Positions 7,582 to 16,874 of a stretch of 64,000 nt of DNA are shown in pieces. How positions within the stretch are numbered: the stretch's first letter is position 1; the number at the start of each line of letters is the position of its first letter. A model generated the notes under the pieces. It saw only the letters and a program-made list of their open reading frames with translations, made no database searches and was not told the DNA's origin. Origin of the DNA: CAZDKO01 sp964506075 [NCBI: uncultured bacterium] (lineage in GTDB: Bacteria > CAZDME01 > JAYEMH01); contig CAZDKO010000004.1 of the NCBI GenBank assembly GCA_964506075.1, positions 1 through 64,000 of the forward strand. Direction: 5' to 3'. The translations under genes and the position numbers were made by a program.

Positions 7582-8883
7582 TTAAAATTTAACCAGCATC
7601 TCTCCCATGACTTCAAGGGTGAGATCTTGACCGCCCTCACGGGTAACAACTACTCCCGGCCAGTAATCCCCGGGTTTAAACCATCCGGCAAATAAACTAA
7701 AGGAGACGTGGTCATTCAATTCGTAATTAAACCGCAGGTCAATTTCATCACCATCGTGTTTACCTTCTCCCGGCCTACCCGTACCCGTAGTGGAGTCTAT
7801 CGCCCGGTAATCAAACCATTCCAGTAAAACGTCGAGCTTCTCCGTCGGTTCACATTTAAAAGTGGTGCGGTAAATTATTTTATTGTCTTCCGTATATTTG
7901 GTATGCAGTTCGCCAAAATTTTCCGACCGGAAGAGCGGATGAAAAGAATTATAATCACCCGAGTCCGGATATTCCTCACCGGATACGCCAATCACGGTAA
8001 AAGCCAGACTGGGATTATATTCAACCGGGAAACGATATTCGGCGCCGGCATAACCGCCCCAGGCTTTATAATCCCGGTAACGAAAATCTGCTTCATCATC
8101 CGGTAAAAAGACATTATTAAATTCACCCCATTGGTAACAGCCTTCGGCTTTAAGGTAAAGATTTTCAAAAGCCGGAGTCGTCACCCGGCAGCCGGCAACC
8201 CAGACCCGGTCTCTATTGGGATGATTATGTAATTTCCTGGTGGCATCATCATCAAAAAATAAGTACGGCTCAACGGTTTTTTCCGGGGTAAATTCATAGC
8301 GAGCTACTAAACCGGCAAAATCATTCCTGCCGAGATTGCTTTCTCCGCCGTGCGCTTCTTCTATCCGACTGTAAAAAGCGTCCACGGTCAACTGGTCTCT
8401 TAAATATCTCACCTTTACCGCCGTAAAATTCTCCGGTTCATCGTTAATATTATCCCTGAATACATCGCGGTTACCGGTAAGAAATCCTTCCCCGTAGAGG
8501 AGTTCCTGCTTTCCTAAAGTTATTTCAAACGGCCAGTCAAAAATGCGGCAAAGCTGAACATAAAGCAAGTCTACCTTCAACCTGGAATCGTTTAAATAAT
8601 CGGCGTAATCTTCATCACCGAACCAGTAGGGCCCTCTAATTTGCCCATGAAGTTTCACCATATCTTCCAGCAATCCCAGGGTTCCCCATACCCGGGCCCG
8701 GATTTGGTATAAGTCCTGGCTTCCTTTTTGATCTTCAAAGAAATCCCGTTCGAATTCCCGGTAAAAAGCCCGGAAACGAACGTCACCTCCGAAACTATAA
8801 TTTTTATCCACTTCTTTAGCAACAGCCAGACCAGCCAGAGACACAAACACCAGACACAAAACAAAACAAAGCTTCCTTCTCAT
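7582..8883 (-). CDS. Outer-membrane beta-barrel, alginate-export porin-like
   Basis: The 433-residue product has a signal peptide (MRRKLCFVLCLVFVSLAGLAVA, written here as residues 1-22). Alternating beta strands start with YSFGGDVRFRAFYREFERD and continue through LGKQELLYGEGFLTGNRDVF at about 142-161, a motif of the Alginate_exp (AlgE-like) family. The chain ends in LEVMGEMLVKF, and the terminal Phe is the usual BAM recognition signal. It is predicted to form an outer-membrane channel for an anionic or long polysaccharide or its breakdown products. Finding it inside a glycan cluster next to a flippase-like protein and a GT39 enzyme supports a secretion role, by inference. It shows the cell is diderm. 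Confidence 0.82.
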   Translation of the reverse strand: MRRKLCFVLCLVFVSLAGLAVAKEVDKNYSFGGDVRFRAFYREFERDFFEDQKGSQDLYQIRARVWGTLGLLEDMVKLHGQIRGPYWFGDEDYADYLNDSRLKVDLLYVQLCRIFDWPFEITLGKQELLYGEGFLTGNRDVFRDNINDEPENFTAVKVRYLRDQLTVDAFYSRIEEAHGGESNLGRNDFAGLVARYEFTPEKTVEPYLFFDDDATRKLHNHPNRDRVWVAGCRVTTPAFENLYLKAEGCYQWGEFNNVFLPDDEADFRYRDYKAWGGYAGAEYRFPVEYNPSLAFTVIGVSGEEYPDSGDYNSFHPLFRSENFGELHTKYTEDNKIIYRTTFKCEPTEKLDVLLEWFDYRAIDSTTGTGRPGEGKHDGDEIDLRFNYELNDHVSFSLFAGWFKPGDYWPGVVVTREGGQDLTLEVMGEMLVKF

Positions 8884-8907
8884 TAAATTACTTCCTCCTT
8901 TCTTAAT

Positions 8908-9885
8908 TTATGACATCACCTTCTGCATGTCCTGTTCGGTTATTTTATTCGTTCTCCTTAAAGCGTAAAGCAAACCGCCGATTACTCCCCAGATAACTAC
9001 CATTCCGTAAGCAATCCAGGAAAGGGCGATAGCGTCTGCCGCCCCCACCCCGAACTTGGAAAGAAAAATCACAAAAACGTTTTCCCTGACTCCGATGCCG
9101 TTTATGGAGACCGGAACCATCAGAATCACCGTAATAATCGGTATAATCAGGAAAAAATGCATCGGAATTATGGGTAATCCCAAAGCCACGGAAATAAGAT
9201 AATAATGGAGAATGACGTTTATCTGAAGAAGAAGCGCGTAAACCATATTGCCCCAGAATTTTTTCTTTTCTTTTTTATAAACGATGACTGCCTGGTGAGC
9301 CTCTTTGGCTTTGGCTTTAATTTTATTAAGGAGAGGCAGGTTAAAAATCCCGCCTATTTTTTCGGCAACCCTGGGGTGAATTACCAGAACGATACCGGAA
9401 ATCATTACCAGTAAAACTAAAACCGAAAGCCAGATCAAAGGAATATTCCCGACTATTTTTATTTCAATAAACAAAGCCAGGGTGGCAATAATTACCAGGG
9501 CTATGACTCCGGTTAATCTTTCTACCAGAACCACGGTAAAAGATTTTACGCCGCTGTGGCTATAGCGGATAGTATCGCAAGCTCTGACCGTATCCCCTCC
9601 TATGGTTGTCGGCAGAAAATTATTAAAAAAGGTCCCCACCATATAGGAACCGAGCAAACTGGAAAGCGGCACTTTTATCCCCTGGGCGGAAAGAAGCAGC
9701 TGCCATCTTAAAATACTGAAAAGATATCCGGTTAAGTGAAGTAAAAAAGCACAGGTTATCCAGAAATAGTTCGCTGATTTAAAGGCGGACCAGATACTGA
9801 CTAAATTCGTCCGGCTTAAAAGGTAATACAAAAGTCCAAAGGTAACAATAATCTTAACGGTAAAAAAAATATTTTTTTTCTTCAT
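8908..9885 (-). CDS. LPG-synthase-TM/UPF0104 flippase-like membrane protein (copy 1)
   Basis: The 325-residue product has about eight transmembrane segments. The family motifs FLPTTIGGDTVRACDTIRY (about 89-107) and NGIGVRENVF (about 271-280) define the flippase-like membrane domain of MprF and its relatives. In MprF this domain flips aminoacyl-lipids; stand-alone members often sit in glycolipid or polysaccharide clusters and their substrates are mostly unproven. Its ATGA overlap with the acyltransferase gene upstream (9882-9885) shows co-translation. A clear paralogue lies at 16968-17903, and both have the same GIGVRE/GGD motif pair. It may move a lipid-linked intermediate made by genes 9882-16825. 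Confidence 0.85.
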   Translation of the reverse strand: MKKKNIFFTVKIIVTFGLLYYLLSRTNLVSIWSAFKSANYFWITCAFLLHLTGYLFSILRWQLLLSAQGIKVPLSSLLGSYMVGTFFNNFLPTTIGGDTVRACDTIRYSHSGVKSFTVVLVERLTGVIALVIIATLALFIEIKIVGNIPLIWLSVLVLLVMISGIVLVIHPRVAEKIGGIFNLPLLNKIKAKAKEAHQAVIVYKKEKKKFWGNMVYALLLQINVILHYYLISVALGLPIIPMHFFLIIPIITVILMVPVSINGIGVRENVFVIFLSKFGVGAADAIALSWIAYGMVVIWGVIGGLLYALRRTNKITEQDMQKVMS

Positions 9886-10613
9886 CTCTGTTTTAATATC
9901 CGCGCCGGAACACCGACAGCGACCACCAGTGCCGGTATATCCTTATTAACCAAAGTGGCCGCACCGATAATCGTATCCCGTCCGACCGTTACTCCGTCCA
10001 GGATTGTCACCCGGGCCCCTAACCAGACGTTATCGCCGATGGCAATCCCGCCTAAATCTACCGAAGGTTGAGCCATAATCGGAATATCGATCCTTGAAAA
10101 ATCGTGATTGCCGCCCCCGACTAAATAAACGTAAGCGGCAATCAGAACATTTCTGCCCAGTATAACCGAATTTTCAGAATGAATTAAACAATTGGTGCCG
10201 ATGTTGGTGTTTTCCCCGATTTCTATTTTACCGCCTTTACAGCTTAAGATGGTATTACGGCTGATAATGACGTTATCACTGATAACGATACCGGCATTGG
10301 CTATACCCTTAGCATCCAGGACGCAATAGTCATCAATAACGACGTTTTTCCCCAGAGAGATTTTATGCGGATGCCGGATGGTTACACCCTTCCCTACGAT
10401 AACACCTTTACCCATTTTTTTAAAAAGGCAGCGATAAAAAATTCTACGAAGAAAAATCCCCCCTGCCCCGGGTAAACTGCCAAAAAGAGCGGTGATAAAT
10501 TCATATTGAATAAGAAAAAATAAATTGCCTTTGCCTATTACCAGACTTTTATATTTTTTCAAAGCCGACCCTTTACCGGTCAAAGTTGTCTGGAATTCCG
10601 TTTTATCTCTCAT
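9882..10613 (-). CDS. Left-handed beta-helix (hexapeptide) acyltransferase
   Basis: The product is about 243 residues. From about residue 70 on it is a run of [LIV]-G-x4 hexapeptides (VIVGKGVTIRH, IGENTNIGTNCLIHSE, IGDNVWLGARVTILDGV) typical of WcaF/CysE/MaA-type acetyltransferases. The VGGGNHDF segment supplies the usual active-site His. These enzymes O- or N-acetylate sugars in the cytoplasm using acetyl-CoA. I chose the ATG at 10613 because the AAGAAGG site is six bases upstream and the start overlaps the TGA of the SDR gene. An ATG at 10619 touches the site directly and is less likely. The substrate is unknown. Confidence 0.85.
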   Translation of the reverse strand: MRDKTEFQTTLTGKGSALKKYKSLVIGKGNLFFLIQYEFITALFGSLPGAGGIFLRRIFYRCLFKKMGKGVIVGKGVTIRHPHKISLGKNVVIDDYCVLDAKGIANAGIVISDNVIISRNTILSCKGGKIEIGENTNIGTNCLIHSENSVILGRNVLIAAYVYLVGGGNHDFSRIDIPIMAQPSVDLGGIAIGDNVWLGARVTILDGVTVGRDTIIGAATLVNKDIPALVVAVGVPARILKQR

Positions 10614-11590
10614 AACCATCCTTCTTTTTTATACCAGTCCACGGTTATTTTTAAACCATCGGCTAAACTATATCCGGGCTCAAAAGACAATTCCCGTTTT
10701 GACTTTGAAATGTCGTAGTGATGGCTTCTGGTAAAAAACTCAAGCCGTCTTCGGGAAAGCGGCGGTTTCTTTCCCAAAAGGCCAAAAGCTTTTTCCATTA
10801 AAACGGCTCCTGCCCCCGCCAAAAATAAAGGGATATGCCGCCCGGGAACAGGTTTATTTAACCCCCTGGCTGTCATAGAAACCAATTCATTCAATTCAAG
10901 CACTTCATTCCCGCCGATAATAAAAATTTCTCCCCGGGCTTTTTCTTTAAAAGCACAAAGTTTAAGCGCCTCAACCAAATCATAAACAAAAACAGGATGA
11001 ACCGATATTTTACCGTCTCCTATTATTCTAAAAAATCCGCTGTCAATAGCTTTAAAAAATTTAAAAGTCCGTTTATCACCCGGGCCATACACCCAGCTCG
11101 GCCGGACAATCACCACCGGCAGGTTTTCATTATTATAAAAATCCAGGCAGATTTGCTCGGCTTCGAGTTTAGACTGCCCGTAAAGATTGTCGGGATGAGG
11201 TAAAGTGTTCTCATCGGCCGGCAGTTTATCCAATCGGCCGTACACACCAACGGTGCTACAATAAACAAAAGACTTTAAAACCGCCCGGTCGGCTGTTTTT
11301 AAAAGGTTAGAAGTCGGTAAAACATTAGCCTGCCGGTAAAGACGGATTGCTTCACTGTCAGCGTTAATTAAACCGGCTAAGTGAAAAATAACCTCTTTGT
11401 TCCGGGTAATTCTCTCCAGTGATTCTAAATCGTCAAAAGAGGCTACGCATAAATCTAATTTTAATTGTTGAATTCCGGCCACCTCGCTTCCCGGCCGGCT
11501 GAGAACAGTGACCTTATGCCCTTCTTTAATCAAGCTTTCAACTAAAATATGGCCGACAAAACCGGTCGCCCCGGTTACTAAAATGTTCAA
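10610..11590 (-). CDS. NAD-dependent epimerase/dehydratase (extended SDR)
   Basis: The 326-residue product opens with the Rossmann motif TGATGFVG (residues 6-13). It has the HLAG segment, a CSTVGVYG catalytic-Ser segment and the Y-x3-K pair in YGQSKLE (about 138-144). It belongs to the extended SDR family that modifies nucleotide sugars and some isoprenoids; the exact reaction (4-epimerase, 4,6-dehydratase or 4-reductase) cannot be told. The start is TTG at 11590, overlapping the TGA of the methyltransferase gene (TTGA) behind AAGGAA, so translation is coupled. Its place between a methyltransferase and an acetyltransferase suggests a sugar that is reduced or epimerised and then decorated. Confidence 0.85.
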   Translation of the reverse strand: MNILVTGATGFVGHILVESLIKEGHKVTVLSRPGSEVAGIQQLKLDLCVASFDDLESLERITRNKEVIFHLAGLINADSEAIRLYRQANVLPTSNLLKTADRAVLKSFVYCSTVGVYGRLDKLPADENTLPHPDNLYGQSKLEAEQICLDFYNNENLPVVIVRPSWVYGPGDKRTFKFFKAIDSGFFRIIGDGKISVHPVFVYDLVEALKLCAFKEKARGEIFIIGGNEVLELNELVSMTARGLNKPVPGRHIPLFLAGAGAVLMEKAFGLLGKKPPLSRRRLEFFTRSHHYDISKSKRELSFEPGYSLADGLKITVDWYKKEGWL

Positions 11591-12417
11591 ATCATTTCCT
11601 TATTTTTAGCTTTAAGAATTAAAACGTACCCGGTTTTATATAACCGGTCAAGCTGAGAAAATAAGAAAAAAACCGGGTAAACAAAAGAATAAAGCTTAAA
11701 CATCATTTTATTCTTTTGAAATTCTACCGGGGTGGATGGAGAAATACCGCCTTTAATGTTATTTTCTCTTTTCGCTTTAGCAAATTTGGCGTAGCCGGCA
11801 TTAAGCAACAACTCCAGAAATTCGGTCACAAACTTTGAATAAGAACCGTGCTCAATAATTTCCATTTTTAAATCTTCAAGTTTCTTTCTTAAAATTTCAA
11901 GGGTATAGCCGTCTCTAACGTGTCCGTAAAATTCAGCGGTAACTCCCAGTTTCCGGCTAAGCCAGTCAAGAACAGGTCCCCGGTTGGCTTTAGGTACGGT
12001 AATATAAAGACTGCCGTCGGGTTTTAAAATCCTTTTTATTTCTTTCAGGAATATCTCGTCTTCCTCAACATGCTCAAGGATATCACTGGCTAAAACACAG
12101 TCAAAGGTATGGTCATAAAAATCCATTTTTAAAGGGTCAACCTGAAAAACCTTATCTTTCAATAAAGCCTTGGTAGTCCTCACGTTTTCCGCATCAACAT
12201 CACTATGATACCAGTTTATTCCGTGATGTTTCAAAAAATAACTGAGCACTCCTTTTTCACAGCCTATTTCCAGACATTTTCTGTGGCTTTTGAATTTAAC
12301 AAAAGAAAGGATTTTCTTAAGCTTCTCTCTTTTTTTCAAAGAACGTAAAGCCAGTTTCAATTGCCAATGATTTTTAAAATCCTTCTTAAATTTTTTCACT
12401 AATGTTTTTATTTCCAT
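11587..12417 (-). CDS. Class I SAM-dependent methyltransferase
   Basis: The product is about 276 residues with SAM-binding motif CLEIGCEKGVL at about 48-58, an acidic residue in YHSDVDAENV after strand 2, and a SDILEHVEEDEIFLKEI helix at about 108-124. KRILKPDGSLYITVPKANRG is typical of Methyltransf_11-type enzymes. It may methylate a sugar or lipid intermediate of the surrounding cluster. The C-terminal 50 residues are hydrophobic (LYSFVYPVFFLFSQL), suggesting membrane contact. ATG 12417 is preferred to a preceding in-frame TTG; neither has a strong ribosome site. The target is unknown. Confidence 0.82.
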   Translation of the reverse strand: MEIKTLVKKFKKDFKNHWQLKLALRSLKKREKLKKILSFVKFKSHRKCLEIGCEKGVLSYFLKHHGINWYHSDVDAENVRTTKALLKDKVFQVDPLKMDFYDHTFDCVLASDILEHVEEDEIFLKEIKRILKPDGSLYITVPKANRGPVLDWLSRKLGVTAEFYGHVRDGYTLEILRKKLEDLKMEIIEHGSYSKFVTEFLELLLNAGYAKFAKAKRENNIKGGISPSTPVEFQKNKMMFKLYSFVYPVFFLFSQLDRLYKTGYVLILKAKNKEMI

Positions 12418-12466
12418 CAATGGTTTTAAAATCTTACAATTATGCGTTTTGTCTCAGAGATTAACC

Positions 12467-13465
12467 TCATCTGTTCCCCCAAAAAATTTCCTTTAGAAAT
12501 ATTTTTAAATTAGGGGTGGGGATACCTAAAAAGGTATGCCGGCACAGCATATCGCATTTGTAACAGGGATTTAAACCCTCGACTTTCTTTTGTTTCATTG
12601 CTTCTCTGATAGATATATATGAATTATTACTCCATATTTCAGCAATAGAAGACTGAAGCAAGTTTCCCATAATTAAACAGCCAAAAAAATCTTGGGGGCA
12701 AGGAGAAACGTCGCCGTTCCAGAGAATAACCATCGCAAACCAGGGAAACGTACAGGCGGAAAATTTCGCTGATTGGCCTGATTTTTCATCTTTACCGGCA
12801 TAACTCCCGGCCCAATTATGAGGTGATTTTATCACAAACTTATCCAGATGTAAAGAGTAAAGCTTATCTCTTAAAGCCGCCCGGACCAGTCTGTAATCTT
12901 TAGTCTTAACTTCACCAAGTTCCATCGTTTCAAAAACAGTAAAAGGCTTTTTTCGTCCTGATTTTTCCTTGAGAATCAAAAAATCAGAAATATTATTTAC
13001 CGTTTCTTCAAATTTAGCGTTGCGACGGATACTTTCATAGTTTTCTTTGGTGAAACCGTCAAAAGAAAAAGAAATAAAATCAAGCCCGGCCCCGATAATC
13101 TCCTGAGCCCGGTTTGCATTAAGAAGAGTCGCATTGGTATGAAGCCGGGTATAAAGCCCGGCCTTTCTGGCATAATCAATCATCTCGGCTAAGTCGGGAT
13201 GGAGCAAAGATTCTCCCCTGTGGTGTAGATTGACGTCATAGACAAAAGCTTTAGCTTCATCAATAATCTTTTTAAAAAGGGAAAACTCTATAAATCCCCG
13301 TTCTATATAAGTCGGCTCACTCTGAGGACACATCACACAACGTAAATTACAGCAACTGGTGGCCTCAATCCAAAGCCTGAGAGGAAGATAATTCAACCTC
13401 TCGTTTTTTCTCCAGTAATTAAAATTAATCTGTAAAAGCTTTTGCAAACGTTTTAATTTATTCAT
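12467..13465 (-). CDS. Radical SAM/SPASM-domain protein
   Basis: The 332-residue product has the radical SAM cluster site C39-x3-C43-x2-C46 in SCCNLRCVMC. The barrel contains HHRGESLLHPDL and LHTNATLL, and DFISFSFDG is the beta-5 strand. A SPASM-type region follows with CTFPWFAMVILWNGDVSPCP and NPCYKCDMLCRH, which would hold one or more auxiliary Fe-S clusters. Known SPASM enzymes mature peptides (AlbA, PqqE) or act as dehydrogenases, and related proteins occur in surface-glycan clusters with uncertain roles. No small peptide gene is seen nearby. It follows the B12-radical SAM gene and may act in the same pathway. Confidence 0.83.
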   Translation of the reverse strand: MNKLKRLQKLLQINFNYWRKNERLNYLPLRLWIEATSCCNLRCVMCPQSEPTYIERGFIEFSLFKKIIDEAKAFVYDVNLHHRGESLLHPDLAEMIDYARKAGLYTRLHTNATLLNANRAQEIIGAGLDFISFSFDGFTKENYESIRRNAKFEETVNNISDFLILKEKSGRKKPFTVFETMELGEVKTKDYRLVRAALRDKLYSLHLDKFVIKSPHNWAGSYAGKDEKSGQSAKFSACTFPWFAMVILWNGDVSPCPQDFFGCLIMGNLLQSSIAEIWSNNSYISIREAMKQKKVEGLNPCYKCDMLCRHTFLGIPTPNLKIFLKEIFWGNR

Positions 13466-13490
13466 TTTTTATCTTTCTTAATTTTATGTT

Positions 13491-14966
13491 TTATCCGTTT
13501 CTTCCCGATCTTTTTATTTTTTTATCCACACGACATTTTTTCCTAATATAATTTTTGCCGACGATTAATAAATGTTTTAAATCGGCAAACGACTTTACGC
13601 TTCTAATCGCCCTGGGAATTCTTGCCCAGATAGAGACTTCACTTTGTAAAACCCATTCCACGGCTAAACCGGAGAGTTCCTCCCAGCTTAAGGTATCTAT
13701 ATAGAGAGGGGCTTCGCCGTGAGCGGCCCCGACGGAGACGGCTCTCTGGCTTTTGACGTTTGACCAGGAAAACTCTTTCGGCAGGATATCTTTTGCTCTG
13801 GCCTCAGCTTCTATTTTTGTACCCGGATAAATCCGTAGAAAGCTCATGGATTTTTGTCCACCTATCTCTTCCATTAACCTAAGTGTCATCCGGGCTTCTC
13901 CAAGTGTTTCGGTGGGAAACCCGATAATATAACTCGGGTTCTTAAGTATTCCCAGTTCATCAAGCCAGGCGGATACCTTTTTCACCTGGTCCAGATTAAT
14001 TTTTTTACCGCAGATTTCATCCAGGACTCTCTGCGAACCGGATTCAACCCCGAAAAATACTTTAAAGCACCCGGCTTCTTTCATTATGGTAAGCACTTCT
14101 TTATCAACCGTATCCACCCTGATGGAACAGGTGAATTTGATGTTCAAATTTTTCTTTATGATTAAATCGCAAATCTCCATAACCCTTTTCTTACTCATGG
14201 TGAAAGTATCGTCATAAAACCAGATGGTTCTTATGCCGGTATTTTTAATAATCTCTTCCAGTTCCGCGATAATGTTCCCGGCTGACCTGGCCCGCCACAT
14301 CTTACCGGACATTTTACTGGTAATACAAAATGAACAGCCAAAAGGGCAGCCCCGGCTGGTTATGAGATGCGTGGTAGTACTCCATCCTTTACCGGGAACA
14401 AAAAGCCGGAAGTTATATTTTCCCATGGGTAAAAGTTTCCGCGCCGGAAACGGCAGTTCATCCAGATTTTCAATAAGCGGCGCATCGGGATTTCTGACAA
14501 TCTTCCCTTCTTTTCTAAAAGTTATCCCTTTAATATCTCCGGGGGCCACTTTTCCTTCATAAGCGCGGCATAAATTTAAAAGTATTTCTTCCCCTTCTCC
14601 TCTGACGACAATATCAATTTCAGGAATAAACCCGAGCGTATCCTCGTCGCAAAAAGTCGGATGCGGTCCTCCGATTATTACCCAGCTTTCCGGAGAAACT
14701 TTCTTAGCCAGGCGGGCTGTTTCAAAGGACTCAAAACGAAATTCGGTAAGACAGGTAACGCCGATAATCTGAGCTTTTGATTCTTTTATCCGCCGGCTCA
14801 ATTTTCCCCGGGAAAGTTTCTCTACCGAAGCATCAATCACCTCCACCGCAATATTATTTTTTTCCAGATAAGCCGCTAAAGAAATAAGACCCAGGGAAGG
14901 CAACGGCTCCTTGGTGGTAAATCCTTTGGGTGGAAAAATCAGTAATACCTTCATTAATTTTCTCAC
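13491..14966 (-). CDS. B12-binding-domain radical SAM protein (copy 1)
   Basis: The 491-residue product has an N-terminal Rossmann-like B12-binding region (KVLLIFPPKG, IIGVTCLTEFRFES, VIIGGPHPTF) at about 5-135. The radical SAM motif is C207-x3-C211-x2-C214 in SRGCPFGCSFC, and the barrel has TIWFYDDTFTM and CIRVDTVD-like strands to about 400. Relatives such as BchE, HpnJ and HpnR methylate or rearrange unactivated carbons in lipids or tetrapyrroles; the substrate here is unknown. The GTG at 14966 overlaps the TGA of the upstream AsnB-like gene. An internal ATG at 14954 would begin right at MKVLLIFPP. A similar protein is at 57783-59297. Confidence 0.85.
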   Translation of the reverse strand: MRKLMKVLLIFPPKGFTTKEPLPSLGLISLAAYLEKNNIAVEVIDASVEKLSRGKLSRRIKESKAQIIGVTCLTEFRFESFETARLAKKVSPESWVIIGGPHPTFCDEDTLGFIPEIDIVVRGEGEEILLNLCRAYEGKVAPGDIKGITFRKEGKIVRNPDAPLIENLDELPFPARKLLPMGKYNFRLFVPGKGWSTTTHLITSRGCPFGCSFCITSKMSGKMWRARSAGNIIAELEEIIKNTGIRTIWFYDDTFTMSKKRVMEICDLIIKKNLNIKFTCSIRVDTVDKEVLTIMKEAGCFKVFFGVESGSQRVLDEICGKKINLDQVKKVSAWLDELGILKNPSYIIGFPTETLGEARMTLRLMEEIGGQKSMSFLRIYPGTKIEAEARAKDILPKEFSWSNVKSQRAVSVGAAHGEAPLYIDTLSWEELSGLAVEWVLQSEVSIWARIPRAIRSVKSFADLKHLLIVGKNYIRKKCRVDKKIKRSGRNG

Positions 14967-16825
14967 TTTCTATCCAGCCACTTCTGCGCCCAGATTTCAA
15001 AAACCAAAAGAGACCAGAGACGATGACTATTATCTTCTTTCCCTGCCAGGTGATTTTTGATTAAGGTCTGGACATAACTTTCATTGAAGAGTCCGCGCTT
15101 TTTTAATTGCCCGGGGGAAAGAAGTTCCAGAAGTAATTCTTTAAGTTCTTTTCGCATCCAGTTTTTTACCGGGCTGCTGAACCCTTCTTTGGCTTTATTA
15201 ATAATTTCAGAAGGCAAAATGTCTTTCATTGCTTCTTTAGTGATATATTTAGTTTTAAATCCTTTAAGCTTCATTTGCAGCGGAACGGTGGCCATTAACT
15301 CAACGACTTTTTTATCCAAAAAAGGAAACCGGGCCTGAATAGAATTAACCGAACTCAACCGGTCAACTTTCACCAATCCCGCATCAGGCAAATAACTGTG
15401 TAAATCAACATATTCTAACTGGCAGAGCTCGGGTAAATTACCGGCCTGTTTAAAAAGAGAACGGATAAGGTCGTAAGAATCTACTCCTCCCGATGCCCTA
15501 AATAAAGAATCTTTATACAAATATTTTTTATCCAAATGACTAAAAGCAATCATCCAGCGTGTATGCTTAAGGTCAGACGGTAAAATTTCTCCCTGAAAAA
15601 AACGGCGGAAACGGTTTATCAGGCCTTTTTTTCGCTCCTCTGGTTTAATCCCGGCGAAATATCTTTTTATAAAAGGCGGCATCAAACCGGCGTAACGGGT
15701 TAATCCCTGGGCAATATAAGTATCATATCCGCCGAATGATTCATCTCCCCCGTCGCCGCATAAGACGGTCTTAACATGCTCTCTAGCTAATTTAAAAGCT
15801 AAAAAAGTAGGGAAAATAGAAGTGTCGGCTAAGGGCTCATCAAAAAAACCAAGTATTTGACGGATTAACTCCGTCTTTTGGGAAGATACTATTAATTCGT
15901 GATGCTCGGTCTTAAAGGTTTTAGAAACTATCCGGGCATACTTTAATTCGTTGTAGCTTTTGTCCTCAAAGCCGATGGAAAAAGTTTTAACGGGATTAAC
16001 CATTTTACTCATTAAAGCCACAATAGCACTGGAATCAAAGCCACCGCTTAAAAGCACCCCGGTATCGGTATCACTTAAAAGGCGAAGTTTTATGGACTCT
16101 CTAAAAGTCCGGAGGATTTCCCTTACTAACGTTTCCTCTTTCCTCCCGGGTATAATTGAAAAATTAATTTCCCAGTACGGTTTAATTTCTATTCTTCCGT
16201 CTTTAAACAATAAATAATGCCCGGGCAGTAATTTTTTTACACCTTTAAAAATACAACTACTGCCCATCACGTATTCAAAAGTCAGATAACAATCTAAAGA
16301 AGCTAAATCTAACTCCTTCTTCACCTCCGGATGAGAAACGACCGCCCCGGGTAAAGAAGCAAAGATTAAACTTCCCGGGAATTCAGAAAAATAAAGCGGT
16401 TTAAGTCCGAGTCGGTCACGAACGAGATAGAGCTGTTTTTTGACTCCGTCCCAGAGTGCCAGAGAAAAAATGCCTCTTAGACTTTCAAGGAAATCGATTC
16501 CTTTCTCTTCGTAAAGAAGAGCCATAATTTCCAAATCAGACGAACCTTTAAGACGATAGCCTTTACTTTCAAGCTCGGTTTTAAATTCTCCGGCGTTATA
16601 AATTTCACCGTCACAAATTAAAACGAGATTATTACCTTTATTAAAAAACAACTGTTCTTTTTTAAGAAAACTCCAACCGCATATCCCGAGGCCCACCTCA
16701 TTTTGAAGATACGTCTCCCGCTGTTCTCCTCCGCGGTTATTAAGAAACTCCAACATTCGTCCGATAACCTCTGGAGTTATCTTTCTACTTCTATCTTTAC
16801 TAATCTCTCCGCAAATACCGGACAT
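14963..16825 (-). CDS. Asparagine-synthetase-like amidotransferase with degenerate glutaminase site
   Basis: The product is about 620 residues: an N-terminal Ntn-hydrolase-like domain (about 1-200) and a C-terminal synthetase domain with the ATP-pyrophosphate loop SGGFDSS at 260-266. In AsnB, Cys2 is the glutaminase nucleophile; here the start reads MSGICG, so position 2 is Ser. The usual RGPD is RGGE (31-34), the GHRRLSI segment is GICGWSF (47-53), and the NGEIYN oxyanion Asn is Asp (DGEIYN, 72-77). The glutaminase half therefore looks dead, and the enzyme may use free ammonia or another nucleophile. The synthetase half looks intact. The ATG at 16825 has GAGG nine bases upstream; a GTG at 16840 is less likely. 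In glycan clusters such enzymes often amidate uronic acids. Confidence 0.85.
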   Translation of the reverse strand: MSGICGEISKDRSRKITPEVIGRMLEFLNNRGGEQRETYLQNEVGLGICGWSFLKKEQLFFNKGNNLVLICDGEIYNAGEFKTELESKGYRLKGSSDLEIMALLYEEKGIDFLESLRGIFSLALWDGVKKQLYLVRDRLGLKPLYFSEFPGSLIFASLPGAVVSHPEVKKELDLASLDCYLTFEYVMGSSCIFKGVKKLLPGHYLLFKDGRIEIKPYWEINFSIIPGRKEETLVREILRTFRESIKLRLLSDTDTGVLLSGGFDSSAIVALMSKMVNPVKTFSIGFEDKSYNELKYARIVSKTFKTEHHELIVSSQKTELIRQILGFFDEPLADTSIFPTFLAFKLAREHVKTVLCGDGGDESFGGYDTYIAQGLTRYAGLMPPFIKRYFAGIKPEERKKGLINRFRRFFQGEILPSDLKHTRWMIAFSHLDKKYLYKDSLFRASGGVDSYDLIRSLFKQAGNLPELCQLEYVDLHSYLPDAGLVKVDRLSSVNSIQARFPFLDKKVVELMATVPLQMKLKGFKTKYITKEAMKDILPSEIINKAKEGFSSPVKNWMRKELKELLLELLSPGQLKKRGLFNESYVQTLIKNHLAGKEDNSHRLWSLLVFEIWAQKWLDRK

Positions 16826-16874
16826 TTTATAATTCCTCACTTTATTTAAAATGACTAATGATTAAAGTATCAAT

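Noticed and set aside
7569-7649. Longer N-terminus for the GT39 gene (start 7649)
   Set aside because: It would overlap the porin coding region, lacks a ribosome site and adds a non-membrane-like leader; TTG 7568 fits better.
14224-14562. 112-codon plus-strand frame inside the B12-radical SAM gene
   Set aside because: It is antisense to the radical SAM motif region and has no support of its own.
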